A DNA stretch of 64,000 nt, taken from contig JAKCOZ010000005.1 in assembly GCA_022605955.1 (NCBI GenBank), forward strand, positions 54,809,762 to 54,873,761, written 5' to 3'. This DNA comes from Rallus limicola (Eukaryota; Chordata; Aves; Gruiformes; Rallidae). Both the position numbers and the translations under genes were made by a program. This document shows positions 49,801 through 61,480 of this stretch, piece after piece (position 1 is the stretch's first letter; the number at the start of each line of letters is the position of its first letter). The notes under the pieces are model-generated. The model was given only the letters and a program-made list of their open reading frames with translations, did no database searches and had not been told where the DNA came from.

Positions 49801-52800
49801 TCTAGCACCAACACCAGCACCTGCACCTGCAACATAGAATCACAGACTGGTCTGGGTTGGGAGGGACCCCAAGGATCACAGAGCTCCAACCCCCCTGCCA
49901 GAGGCAGGGACACCAACCTCCAGGCCTGGAGCTACACAAGGTTGCCCAGGGCCCCATTCAACCTGGCCTTGAACACCCCCAGGGATGGGGCAGCCACCAC
50001 CACTCTGGGCAGCCTGTTCCAGTCCCTCACCACTCTCTCTGAAAAAGAACTTCCCCCTAATATCTATTCTAACCCTTCCCTCCTTTAGTTTTAATCCATC
50101 CCCCTTGTCCTGCCATTTTCTACCCCTTTAAAAAGTTGTTTCCCCTCCTGTTTATATGCTCCCTTCAGGACATATTACTGTGTGTATGTTTGGAGACTCC
50201 AACCAAGAGAGACTCACACACTTCACACATATGGTGGTGGTATGTCTTAGCTTCCCAAATCAGAGGGGCAGGGAGGCTGCACAAGCAAGGAAGAGGTGGT
50301 TGAACAGAAAGGAAAAGCTAGCAGCTCTTTTGGCTGCACTAGCTGTTAGATCAGCAGCACACCTTGGGAAGGCCAAGCCAAAACAGAGCAAGTTCCACAC
50401 CCAGGAAACCATCACCACCAGCAGTAATATTAATAAAGTCCCCAGAAAACAGCTCTGCATCATCAGGCATCCAAAACAGACAGCAAGACAGTTTACTGAA
50501 TATCAGCAAGGGACAATTTCTGATCATCTACTGGAAATAAACATCCCACCTTCAAATTTCAATAGTGTTACTACTTTCCCCTCACATACTGAGAGAGGGA
50601 AAGGAGCCCACCACAGTGCAATGCAGACAGGGGACCAGGCACTGGGAGATTTAAATAAAAATGGTGGTGGTGATAAAATTCAGGAAAGGAATTAACAGAA
50701 CTCTTATCTGAACAGATTTTTTTTTTTCAAATAGAATCAAAGTTCAGTCTAACCCCTTTCCCAAAGAGCAATCAAACCCAAACCAAAACCTGAAACCAGA
50801 AGGGTGTGAAACCACAAGGCACTAATGACAAATGATTCTGTGAGATCAGGCACTATGCTTCTGTTCACCATCCTGACACTGCTCCTGCTAATTGGAATAT
50901 GCAGTTCCTGACTGAAGATAAATATTTTAAAGAGACTTATTAGATAGAAGCAGTTCAGGAATCCATTAAGTGCAGGAACAAATTACATTTTATGGAACAG
51001 AAAGTCTTCAAGACAACCTCTAAAAAAAACAAACCTTAAAAATACTAAAAGCAATCACAAAAAAGCTCATCAGACTTGAATCAACACACTGCAAGAGCTT
51101 CAAATGATGAAGTAGATAACAATCTGCTGACAACTTCAGACACTCATAGCCACATACTCTTCTCTACAGTTTTATGTACTTTACATGTTCTACCCTTCCA
51201 AAAAAAAAGGCAAATACACAGAGTTCAAGTTAGGTTTTGTTGGTTCTTCAAGGCTGTTTAAAAAAAAGAAGCTGTGGCTATAAAAGAAGCTTAAGACACT
51301 TTCTTTTCCTTGAATAACACCTTATTCTTTGAATGCAATTGTTAGAAATAAATATTAGAAAACAGCTGTTTTAGTTCTCTGTTAAACAACTTGCCATTGC
51401 TCTTTTCCTCATGAAATTCTCAAGTTACACCCTGACCAAAGGAAAAAAAAGATAAAGATTTAAAGCCTAAACAAATGCATTGTGATCTAATAGTGTCAAA
51501 CATTGCTTTGGCACTGCCAGTCATATACTTGATGCTGAAAGCATGGACATTTGTAGTTCACAGGCATTTCTTTACAGTGTGAGGTAAAGCAGCCCCACAG
51601 CTCAGTGCTTGAAAAATGCTGATCTGCATCCTCATAACAGCAAATGTGACTTTTGCATTTAACAGTTTTCCAATATTTTTATATTTCTATTTTGTTCCAG
51701 AAGGTAATACTTTGCTTAACTTCCTATAATCCTACTGTATTCCCTCTTCAGGGTTTTAAGAGGCACAGTTCTGAAAATCCTCCTATAAATCATATAAATC
51801 CCACTATAAATTATACCAGACCCTAAATGAAGAACATTCAGGAAGTTTAAGGCCAGATGGATTCCATTAGCTTCACCTCCTGTACTCACATCCTAGTAAA
51901 ATTTTACAGAGCTACTCCCAAATTGAAGGGTGTCTTGGCTCTGGCTAAATCCTACCTTTCAGAGAGGTGTCCAGCTTTGATTAAAACATCAAGACAGGGA
52001 AAATTCATCCTTTACCTCAGCAAGGAAGTGTCATAAACTCCTATAAACATTCTCTTTTGCAGGCACAAGTTTTCCTATGAGGAAATCAAACACAGCTAAG
52101 CTCCCACTATGCACTTACACTCCTCAGGCCAGGTTACACTCAGTGCATATACCTGTGGACAGATTAGCATTCTGAAAGCATACTTTTTTTTCAACCAATG
52201 CACAAGTTCTTCCACAAGAAATGCCAAACATTTAGAAAGACAGGGTGACAGCTAAAACAATCTTTTCACTAGCACAGTAGGAAGAATATAAAGCTAAATA
52301 CATCATTAGTAGGGCAAATTTTGCATGCTGAGTACACTATCACACCTGTAAGGAGCAAAACAGTTGTGCTTGTCTCTCCACATCTCACTCCACGTTTATA
52401 TCCTAGCAATGCTGGAGTCTGTTTCAAAGCCATTGTGCAAGAATTACTCAGCACTCATAAGACACTAGTGGGCTAAGTACTTTCTTTTTTAAATACAAAC
52501 CCAGGAACTGAGGCTGAATGATAAAATGAGCTACCAAAGGTCGCAAGAGTCAATGTCAGAACCAAGATTAGAAGCCTGGAATTCCTGGATGCTGGCCCTG
52601 TGCTCAAACCCTTTCCCCACCACTCCAAACATGTATTAACAAACACAGGAGCTTCAGACACATGCCTTTACCTATACAAGCACAGGTCACAAGAGGACTT
52701 TGTTAGGAAGACAGGTACTTTTGAAAAAACCTTGGTCTTTATCCATCAAAAGATTATTAGAGGTATTTCCAAAAACGGCAACCCTTTAATCCTCTCCTCC

Positions 52801-53771
52801 CCAGCCCCAAACCACTCCCAATTCCTGCCCTCCTTGCCCCTTCCAGCACTTACCAAAAAGCAAAGTTGTGGCCAGTTGTGGATAAAATACCTATATGTGT
52901 AAATGGAGTAGGGTTCAGACAGATCTTTGGTGATCAGTCTCATGATATCGGGCATCTGCAGCTCTGACTCATATCGGACGTATCGTATCGTTAGGTCCTC
53001 CTCGGGCTGAGAGTCCGTTCCCGAGCCTTTCAAACTGCAAGCTGCTGCTAAGGACTTGGAGAGTAGCAGCAGGGACTCCTCCTCCTCCCCTCCTTCATCC
53101 CCCTCCTCCTGCTCTTCCTCCTCCAAGCCAGTCCCTTCTGCCAGTCCATTGCGGGCTGCAGCGTTAGCAGCAGTCGTAGCAGTGGCAGCAGGCTGGCTCC
53201 TGTCCCCTGTTGCTGCTGCTGCTGGGGGAGAAGGAGGAGGAGAGGGTGCAGTCCTTCCTTGGGGAGGGAGGTGGTTAGTAAGGGAGGATGAGCACGGTGC
53301 TGTGGTCGGGGGCGATGACTGTTGCTGTCCGGAGCCCATTGTTTTGCTGGCTCGCTTGTTCTCCAGCCCCTCGGGGACTGCCCCTGCCTCCGAGCTGAGG
53401 ATCTTGCTCTTGAGGGAGGCCCGCAGGTGCCGCAGCTCGGGGCTGATGAGGCCGTTGAGCTGGTGGTTGTGGTGCGGGGGATGATGGTGGTGGTGGTGGA
53501 GGCGGTGCTGCTGCGGCCCCCCCTTGCCGCCGTCGCTGCCTCCTCCTCCTCCTCGCTGCTGCTGCTCCCGTCCGCCCGCGGGTCCCTCCTCTTCCTCCTC
53601 CTCCTCTTCGGCCTCCTCGTCCTGGGCCCCGGAGCAGGCGGCGGCGGCAGCAGAGGAGGTGGAAGAGGAGGAGGAAGCAGCCCCCCCTCCTCCTCCTCCT
53701 CCGGGGAAGGGGGAGAGCGTATCCCCCTGCGGGGAGAGGACGCTGCTAGGCCCCGGCGGTACCTCGGCCAT
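34673..53771 (-). CDS. NAA30: NAA30, catalytic subunit of NatC N-alpha-acetyltransferase, complete, four exons
   Basis: The joined exons (53771-52854, 44700-44577, 42537-42482, 34810-34673) encode 411 residues. NAA30 (yeast Mak3) transfers acetyl from acetyl-CoA to N-termini such as Met-Leu, Met-Ile and Met-Phe, working in the cytosol at the ribosome with NAA35 and NAA38. Residues 1-260 are low complexity (Gly, Ser/Ala, Glu and His runs) with two islands shared with human: [19 protein letters not shown] at 105-123 and NGLAEGT at 208-214. The GNAT domain spans about 262-411 and is almost identical to human, with the acetyl-CoA loop RRKGIG at 343-348 and the tyrosine in LKLYENLGF at 382. Human NAA30 has 362 residues, so this one is about 49 longer, all in the disordered N-terminus. 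The start is fixed by an in-frame TAG two codons upstream (53775-53777) and a good Kozak context (G at -3 and +4). Confidence 0.97.
34939..34970 (-). repeat. G-rich tract on the NAA30 sense strand, G-quadruplex motif
   Basis: On the - strand the order of G runs is 7, 3, 3, 2, 3, 8, separated by single T or TT. It sits about 130-160 bases upstream of the exon 4 acceptor, in intron 3. Confidence 0.85.
35551..36170 (-). mobile_element. CR1 3' portion, inverted, in NAA30 intron 3
   Basis: The ttgggttggaagggacctca and ccaggcccattcccctgggc-type words are those of the element at 4400-5258 read in reverse, so it is the same subfamily. It is in the sense direction of NAA30. Confidence 0.87.
42482..42537 (-). 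CDS. NAA30: NAA30 exon 3 (56-base exon)
   Basis: The acceptor is ATTTCAG and the donor is GTAAGA. Two bases complete Gly348, then 18 codons encode [18 protein letters not shown]. The open frame here is extended by intron sequence on both sides; the splice sites set the true limits. Confidence 0.96.
42538..44576 (-). other. NAA30 intron 2
   Basis: About 2.0 kb with GT-AG ends. The only notable content is a 16-base G run (43646-43661) facing an 11-base C run (43734-43744). Confidence 0.9.
43646..43744. repeat. G16 run and C11 run, 72 bases apart
   Basis: Sixteen consecutive G at 43646-43661 and eleven consecutive C at 43734-43744, in NAA30 intron 2. The two can pair as an inverted repeat. Confidence 0.9.
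44577..44700 (-). CDS. NAA30: NAA30 exon 2 (acetyl-CoA binding region)
   Basis: The acceptor is TGTCTTTAAG and the donor is GTAAGA. It has 124 bases encoding [15 protein letters not shown] through KYRRKGI and the first base of the next Gly codon. It holds the conserved strand Y332-V338 and most of the R-R-x-G-x-G loop. Human has Asn where this protein has Lys345. Confidence 0.97.
45018..45058 (+). repeat. (GAAA)n purine-rich tract
   Basis: gaaagaaagaaag units mixed with longer A runs, all purines for about 40 bases, within NAA30 intron 1. Confidence 0.9.
46330..46775 (-). mobile_element. CR1 3' portion, inverted, in NAA30 intron 1
   Basis: Begins catagaatcacagactggtc and ends near gagctgctccagccctc. 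It is close to the copies at 25568 and 49834. Confidence 0.88.
49834..50170 (-). mobile_element. CR1 3' portion, inverted, in NAA30 intron 1
   Basis: Begins atagaatcacagactggtct and runs to ctgtttatatgctcccttca, as in the copies at 46330 and 25568. Confidence 0.88.
52854..53771 (-). CDS. NAA30: NAA30 exon 1 (ATG, N-terminal extension, start of GNAT)
   Basis: It has 918 bases, 306 codons in phase 0, from ATG at 53771-53769 to ...HNWPQLCFL, followed by the donor gtaagt. Runs visible are Gly 24-30, Ser/Ala 33-45, acidic 51-62, a His cluster 89-103 with six consecutive His, and a second acidic run at 217-232. The DNA is GC-rich with many trinucleotide repeats, so the exact length may vary between individuals or be hard to assemble. 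Confidence 0.97.
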
Positions 53772-54720
53772 ATCCTACGGGAGAGACCGACACAAACCCA
53801 CCGAGGAGGAGGGCGTCAGACGAGACGGGGGCGAGGGGGGGGGGGCGGCGGCCTCCTCACGGGCCGCGGTCGGGGGTGGGGGGGGGGAGCGCGAACAAAG
53901 GCAGAGACGGTGCCCGGGCCCCGCCTCGCCGCCCCGCCGCCGCCTTTTCCCGCCGTCCCGCTCCCCCCGCCGCCGCCGCCGGGGCCTTTCTCCGGTCCCT
54001 TGCGGGCCCCGGGCGGCCACCTGCCGCCGCCGCGGCCTCCCCGCCCGCCGCCGCGGCCACTCACCCCCGCGTCTCCTCAGCGCCGCGGCTCCCACTCTCC
54101 GCTCATCCAACGGCCGCCAAGCGCGGCCGCCGCTGCCGTAACCCACGACCAAGTTTCCTGTCAGCCCTTACGACACTTCCTCCCTTGGCGGCGGGGCCTA
54201 GCGACGGCGGGGCGGGGCGGCCTCGCCGTGAGCCCGGGCGGGACGGGGCCGCGGGCGGGGCGCTGCCCGGTTGCTTTCGCGCTGCCACTGCGGCCTGGAC
54301 CCGCCGCCCCGTAATGTGGTGTCTGGGCCCAAAGAGTCCCTCCGCCCCGGCTGGTCAGCACGGGGGCCTCGGGGCACCCGCTCCAGGGGCCGCTGTGGGG
54401 GTCGCGGGCTGCCCGGGTGAGGCCACCACTGGGGTCAGGCTCGGGCCTTGGCTCCCGCTCCGCCCTGGGCCGCTGTCCCGGCCGGGGTCCCCGCGCCTCT
54501 GAATCCTCTGGCGGGGGCACGTTGCCCTCAAGCGTCTGTTCTGCTGCCTCGCCTGTCCTCAGGCGCCAGAGACCCTCGCGTTCGCGTTCGCCCTGAGTTT
54601 TGTTCGCTGGGCAGGGGCGCAGCCCACAAGGACGCTGTCAGCAGGGACGAGCCTGGGGCCGGGCACCGGCCCTCTTCTGGTGACCGCCCTTGCAAATCAG
54701 GGAAGAGTGCCGGAGTTGTT
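52950..54720. promoter_or_regulatory. CpG island with NAA30 promoter
   Basis: GC content and CpG density rise sharply across exon 1 and about 900 bases upstream, in contrast to the AT-rich DNA on both sides. There is no TATA box near the likely start. Long open frames on the + strand here (for example 53322-54314) are a by-product of the GC-rich composition. The transcription start is likely between about 53,800 and 54,200, by inference. Confidence 0.85.
54174..54181 (-). promoter_or_regulatory. ETS-type motif in NAA30 promoter
   Basis: AGGAAGTG on the - strand, about 400 bases upstream of the ATG, at the edge of the densest CpG stretch. ETS motifs are common in TATA-less housekeeping promoters. 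Confidence 0.4.
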
Positions 54721-57601
54721 GCTCTTCTTTCCAAAGGAACTTGAAGGACCTTTGCTGGGTAGGCAGAGAAAGGCTGTCTTAGGCAGCTGATAAGGGTGGA
54801 AACTCGGCAGAGTCTCAGGTGATCCAGTTTCTCCACTGCTGTTCTGCATTAAACAATCCCTCTTTTCAGAACATGCTACTAGTTAACAACAAACAGGTCC
54901 TTCAGATGTGAGGATTCTATTACAGAGCCCCTAAAAATACAGAGAAATAGTGGGGCCTTCCTTTCCTCACGTGGAAGCTTTGTGGTGCTATTTTAAGGCT
55001 TGCTCATTGTCCTTTGCTACACCTATTTTTCAAGGCAGTGGCAGGTTGGGACTTCAAAGGGAAACCCAGCAACTTCTCTGTGTGTCCTAAGAGAGTTTCT
55101 CTAGGGAAGAAAGTCCCTGGGGTTACAGGCTTCCATTTCAGATTTGCTGCGTTCTGAAGTAAAGGAGGAAAAGAGTAAAATACCTATTTGAAAGTCAGTG
55201 AATTATAAGGCTTTTATTCAAAGTGATTAATGACAGAAATATTTACATTTTGGAGAATGAAATGGGTCTCTGTATCCTTTTAGATGTATTTCTTTGCCAA
55301 GACTCCATTCAGGAAGATTAATGCATAATATATCTACTCAAGCTGGCTTCATGTGTCCTGCAGTCGCTCTGCAGGTCAGCTGTTGGACAGAGGTGTTCAC
55401 ACAAATCATTTTGTTCAAGGGTGTAACGGGGTTTTGTGTGTCTTTTCAGGCACCAAAGGACCTTTGTGGGCCTGGGCTGGAGCTGAACTGCTCTGGCACA
55501 CTGGCAGTGCTGTGAAGTTCAGTGTCCTCAGGTAGTTTAAACAGAAAGAGCAAACAAATGCCTTGTCAGTTTAGGCATGGCCCAAATTCATTTCTCCTTT
55601 GTCATGTTGTGGCACTGTGATTGAGAAGGTGATATTTGTGTTAAGAAGATGACCCAGCACCAGCAAACATTGTTAAGAGAGGGTGAAGATGATCTAACTT
55701 ATCATGAAAACAGTGTTACCTGCAATGAGGTTACAGGCAAAAGCCTCCTGTGTGCTCTCTTAACAGCCTGGTACCATATTTTGTTCCAATACCTGTTGAA
55801 CCACGTCCAAACTCAGAGGGTCCCAGTTCTGAGGCTGCTCTTAACTGTTCATTATTCACAGGGAGTGAGAATCTGACCAAAGGCAAACATGGGTAGAGCA
55901 GACACCTCTGAGGAGATTCCCCTTAATGCCAACAGAGAGGAGGAGGCCCTGTGGTGGTGGGATTCAGCCCATCCTAAAGTAGATTTCTAGAGCAGGTCAG
56001 GCAAATGTGTGCTTTAGAGGTGTCATCATCCCATTAAATAAAGGGGCTTCAGCCTAATTAGTTCATCCCAGACAGATACCTTCCCCCACCTCCCTGTCAC
56101 TCTCTGAAGTTGGGTCGAAGTTGTCCTGTGGCCGCTGTTGAGATGTTCTCGGTCTGAGTGCCCACTGTCCCTCTTAGTTGTCTTACTTCTTGTCTTTATT
56201 ACAACAGCTGCTTTTTAAATGACCCTTCTGAACCAGGAGTGGCACCTTATTTTAGTGGCTTTAGGAACATTTTACGCCTTCAATTTCCTCTCACTGATTT
56301 TTGAACCTCCACCAGCCCCGAGCACCCTCATGCCACAGTGAAGCAGTTTCTGAAGTAGGGAAGGGGCTTTAACACAAGCCTTATTGTTTCTAGTTCTTTG
56401 TTTAGTGACTCTGTGACCTTGGGGGTTTCTATGGTTAATTTATTTGTTAAGAAAACAGCACACACTTAGGAAACTCTTCCTGTATAGTTCTGTTATCTAT
56501 GAAAAGAAAGGGAGCTGTTGATGTCCTTCCTCTTTTGCTGCTAAGGCAAGTACCCACACATCGATTTAGCTTCATGGTTGCTCTATATTAGATCTGAATT
56601 TAAGGAAACCTTGGTGGAAAATGGACTTCTAAACATGCCACATCCCCTGTCATAATAAAGGTGACATCCCAGCTGCACCAGAAATAGGCACGTTGGAGAC
56701 AGAATATTGTGTTGTACTTAATGTGGGGAGTGAACAATGGGAGCAGGTCAATGCTGAACAAAGCAGCAGTCTTTTTCTTAAAGAAGGGGAAGTAGTTTGA
56801 CATGAGAGTTTGACATGGAAGTAGAATTCCTTCCAACTAAAATGTTCTCCATTGTTCTAGAGAAGTCACCCAGCATGTACCATGTTACTTGAACCCTGAG
56901 TTTAGCAGCAAAAGCAATAATCCAAATACATTTTTTTCTCCCTTTCCACTTACCCATGTCAAAAATAAAGGACACATTTTGGAATCTGATTTTTTTAGGT
57001 AGGCACATCAAAGGTTTTCATGGGCCTTGTCAGTGTAATGGCCCTGAGGGCATCGCCCTTCCTGGGAACAGCCTTGAGATAGCACAGTTGATGGCTGACC
57101 AGCACGACCATGCCTGTTTCAGGGTGTGCTTGCCCCATTGCCATGGCCTTGTCTGATGATCTGGGCTCTCAGCTGAACCTGGTGACTGTCCCCTCTGCTT
57201 TGCTCAGGTGCTGCTCCTTGTGCAGGCTGTAAGAGTGTGCCTGCACCTCGGGGTGGAGAGCCGGCGTCCCCGTCCTGATCTCCTTGTCATCCTTGTGATG
57301 CTTTAAGGGTAAAGAGGCTGTGAACACTTGGCAGGCTGTTCAGGTTTGTAAAGCCAGCTGAAGTGGGCTTACTGCTCAATATCCACAAAGCTTTAGTACT
57401 TTGGGTGCTGCACTTGTGCACCCATACTGGTGCTGAGGAGCTGAGGTATCCTCTCCCCAGCGCTACAGCAGCTGCTCTACCTGAGCTATGATCTCTTTGA
57501 TCCCAGCCATGAACTATGGGGGCAAAGATGCTGTCATTCAACTAAACCAGCTTGGCTTTGGTCCTCTGCAGCTCAAAGAAATGCCAGATGGTAGCAAAGA
57601 T

Positions 57602-57668
57602 CATAGAATTGTAGGGGTTGGAAGGGACCTCAAGACATCATCGGGTCCAATCCCTCTGCCAAAGCAGG
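57602..57668 (-). repeat. Short CR1 3' tail, inverted
   Basis: catagaattgtaggggttgg through tccctctgccaaagcagg is the last 60-70 bases of a CR1. Confidence 0.8.
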
Positions 57669-58815
57669 TGCAAGGCTGAAGTTTCCACACTGGACGTTGC
57701 ATTCAGAGAGGTGATGAGGGATGGGCTGGAAGAGGGAGGAAATACTGGGTCTGTCCAAGTTGTTGAAGCAACAAATATAGAATCATATAAAAATAGCACA
57801 AGTTTCTAAGCACAAGAAAAGAGGAATTCAGTAAAAGCAAAATCCATGTGTATGTATAGAATAGTGAGTATCTGAGTTCCCACTGCCCTGAACTGCGGCT
57901 TAGAAGGTGTTGTAACAACAGAAATCACAAGGGGGTAGTGTTGTACAGCACTCCGGCCTCTGCCATTCCCACAGCAGTGACCCTGTGTCACGAACCAAGT
58001 CCGCTTTAGCAGAGGAAGATGCAAAAGTCACTGCCTGCATCTCTTCTGACAGCAGCCCCGGGAGGATAACGCTTGTCTCTGTAGTGTCAGGATGAATACA
58101 GCAGCAGAACTGCCACCTCCACCTTTGTAGCTACATTGAAGCCAAACATGACATGAGGGTGAGAGAAATGTCACAGGTTAAAAGAAAAAAAAAAAAAGAA
58201 AAAGTTGGTCTTACTAGCTTGGTACTTGGTCTTACCTCTTTTTTCCCCTAGTAGAGGTGAAATTACATGACTCCTTGAAAACAAAAGCTGGCTTCTCTTC
58301 CCCATGCCTCCTCCCAATGGCAGAAAGAAATCAGGGCTCAGCCTAAAGGACTAAAGGTGGGTTGGCAACCTCATTCAAGAATGCTCCTTCTAATAAGGAG
58401 CTCTTGTGCTTTTCAGGAAGTTTTTTCTGTCTTTGCTGCCCTGCCAAGGCTCCTCTCACGGGGACACAGCAGCCCTCAGTACTATTGGAAGAAACAACAA
58501 GTAAAACAGGGAATCTTAGCTTTCTGTTGAACCTGGGCTTAATGGGTGCTTAGAAACCCGGTGAAAATTTACTTAAGAACAGAGATGCTTATTTAGAAAT
58601 GGTTTCACAGAAAAGGATTGATTCCACTCTGCCTGGCATCTGGCCTGTGAGGCTAATGGGGAATGATGAATTTAAAATGATGTGCTGCTCTGCAAACAGC
58701 CAGAGACAGCTCTTCTCTTCCCAACCCTTCACCGAGAAGGGGCAGAGATGGAAGTGTTCAGGGAGCAGCTACAAGTGTGATGTACAGGAAAGCTCCAGCT
58801 ACGGCTGAAAAACTA

Positions 58816-59008
58816 AATCACAGACTCACAGAATGGTAGGGGTTGGAAGGGACCTCCAGAGATCATCAGTCCAAGCCCCTGCCAAAGCAGGGTCCCTAGG
58901 ACAGGGCACACAGGGCAGTGTCCAGACGGGGCTGGAATCTCTCCAGAGAAGGAGACTCCACACCCCCCTGGGCAGCCTGTCCCAGGGCTCCCTCACCCTC
59001 ACTGTGAA
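58816..59008 (-). mobile_element. CR1 3' end, inverted
   Basis: Carries gaatggtaggggttggaagg, ccaaagcagggtccctagga and gggctccctcaccctcactg, in the order of 27145-27355. Confidence 0.87.
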
Positions 59009-59819
59009 AAAAAGGTCATAGCTAACATCTCAACTGGTGTATATAGACCCATATCCACTGAAAACAGCCTGTGGCACAGGAAGGAAAGTGCTGTGAGAAT
59101 TACACGTGTTAGGCTTTCCCATGCAGCTGGTGGTTCTCTCCATCGTTCTTCAGTGCCCCCAGCCTTGCACAAGGAGGTATTTTCACTTGAGCAAGTCGCT
59201 ATGTTGAGCTTCTTGCATGAGCTGCTCACCCACACGCTCTGACCCATCCCTCTTTACTGTGTGAAAGGAGCACTCTGGCAGGTGTTCAGGCAGACTTTCT
59301 TGCAATAACACCCACTAACAATTTTAGGCTCAGATTGACCACCTCACTTAAGTCTGGCTTACAGCTGTGAAGGAGAAGGAGAATGTAGTTACAGCATATT
59401 ACAAAATTGCATGTCTGTATCCTTTTAAGTGAGCTTGCTGAAAAGAGTACAAGGCACCATATTCACCATTTACCATGCCAGTATATATTGAGCATCTCTG
59501 GACTTAGGGAAATAAATTTTAGGAATCTTTGAGCATCCTTTGGGGCCAGTGAGAAATCTCTTACATACTTCAGCAGGAACAGAGACAGACCAACACTACA
59601 GTCTTTTGAAAAAAATCTACCAAGCACTGTTTAAAATATGATGTAGCATATGGTCATTAAAGCATGATAATCTTTTTAGAAGGTCCTCTGCCAGTTGCTG
59701 TTTTTCTTTTGCTGATAAATTCCCTAAGGTATGAAATATTTAGGAGAGTAAAAACCTTTAAAGGCTGTAGAATGTGAATTAGGAATGGAAACTTAGTGAA
59801 GAAGGGGAGTTAGGGAATT

Positions 59820-60610
59820 TTAGACATATCAGCTTATCTTCAATTTATTGAAAAATCCTGGAACAAATGAACAAATTTGTAAGAATTTAAGAGAAAACAA
59901 GGAGATTAGTGACAGTCAACGTGGATTTGTCAAGAACAAATCATGTCAAACCAATCTTATTTTCTTACATGACAGAGCAACAGGCTTTAAGACAGAGGAG
60001 AAACAGTTCAAGTTTTAAGTCTTGCCATTAGCAAGACTTCTGCTGGGACAGTCTCTTAAGCAAGCCAAGGAAATGTGGTACAGATGAACTTACAGACCTC
60101 TGAGTGCAAAGTGTCACAGAGAATAATTCTCAGCAGTTCACAAGTAAAGTGTAAGGGCCATTGTGTGAGAGCTGGGGTATTGTTTGATATTTTCAATGGA
60201 CTAAAAAGGATATTTTTTTCCATTTGGGTGCAAAGCCCTGCAAGGACAGGGCCAGAGTTGCACAGGATCTTGAGAAATCAGAAATACAGTCTGAAAGAGG
60301 CAGGGCACTGACTTGGACGAGCACAAGGTGCTGGGCTTGGGAAGGACCAAACAGATACACAAATACAGACTACAGAGAACAACCAGAGAACAGCTGGAGT
60401 TCTTTGAAAAAGAGCATGAAGAGGAGCCCTTTCTCTCCTCTCAGCCATCAGGAAGTGCCAGCTGGAGCCCTCTTTTCAGCTTTGCTCTCCAAGATCCATG
60501 GAGGCTGATTCAGAGGTGTGCAAAGCAGCGCACAGCAATGAGCAGAGCGCTCAAACACAGGACCTGTGATGGAAAAGTGAACGTGCTGGAGTTCTTCAGC
60601 TTATGAGAGA
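59820..60610 (+). mobile_element. Old, heavily mutated LINE (CR1-like) fragment
   Basis: The stretch gtcaacgtggatttgtcaag, caaatcatgtcaaaccaatc and tcttaagcaagccaaggaaa resembles the reverse-transcriptase region of a LINE (HGF-TK-KS-TNL pattern). The part at 60230-60370 (caaggtgctgggcttgggaa) continues it. Frames are broken and the 3' end is not clear. Assignment is from remembered patterns only. Confidence 0.5.
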
Positions 60611-61480
60611 GTCAGCTAGCACAGGACACCATAATCTTTTCATGTCCATGGTGGACAGGATGAAAAGTGATGATCAAGAGAATTCTGAAAAAATGTTAAC
60701 TGTCCAGACAGTGAAGTCTTATGATAAGTTCCCAGTGAAGGTTTTTATGGAAAGCATTTAAGAACAAAAACCCTACCACTGATCCTTTCTCACTACACAG
60801 GAATAGAGAAGGTTCTTGAGGTCTTTCCATACTCTGCTTTCATTAAAATTCCAGAAAAATTGTCAAAAGTGGATTTTACACGTGTTCCAGATGGGAAGCT
60901 AATGCCCTATCACTTGTGTGAACTTCACTGGCAGGGCACTGAGAACAGGACTAGAAAAATACTTGGTGACTGCTAATTAATGATATTAAAAGTTATAAAC
61001 AAAGTGGTGTATGAAACTCTTGCTTGCTTCTCTTCTGTGGCACTACAGGGGCAAGTTTTTTCCTTCAGCAGGACTCCCACAGCGAGCAGAGGAGGGAGAA
61101 GAGCTGGCCTGGGATGTGAAACTCCCGCTTGCTCCACACCACACTGCGATGCTGATCTTGTCATGCTCTTCATCCTGGTGTAGGTATTTAAGATACTGAG
61201 GAACTCTAAAATGCTGCAGGGAATTTAGCAAATCGAAACACCCTCCTTCTTTAAATGTATTCCTGTGCATGCATAAACCCCTTTTTATTTCCTTAAGACC
61301 AATACTTGTATTTAATTTGGGGCTATCCATGACCTCAGGTTTAGATGTGGGTTTAAGTATGTTGCTGGCTAGGATCTTATAGTTTTGCCTTGATTTTTCT
61401 CCCATTCACACTGAATCCTGATGCCACTGAATGATAACTGCTCTGATTTCCCTGAGGCAAGAATTCATCTCAAGGCTGCA

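Larger units (their letters stand above)
44701..52853 (-). other. NAA30 intron 1
   Basis: About 8.2 kb with GT-AG ends. It contains two - strand CR1 3' ends (46330-46775, 49834-50170) and a GAAA-rich tract at 45018-45058. The rest is AT-rich, apparently unique DNA with no coding exon that I can support; an open frame of 179 codons at 50156-50695 begins inside the CR1 tail and resembles nothing known to me. Confidence 0.9.

Noticed and set aside
50156..50695. 179-codon open frame in NAA30 intron 1
   Set aside because: It starts inside a CR1 tail and resembles nothing known. About one frame of this length is expected by chance in a window of this size.
53322..54314. 330-codon open frame on the + strand over the NAA30 promoter
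   Set aside because: It is antisense to NAA30 exon 1 in a CpG island where stop codons are scarce; the translation is a low-complexity string of Gly, Pro, Arg and Ser with no family resemblance.
57474..57500. tRNA-like A box on the - strand (TAGCTCAGGTAGAGC)
   Set aside because: There is no matching B box downstream and no acceptor stem or anticodon arm can be drawn.
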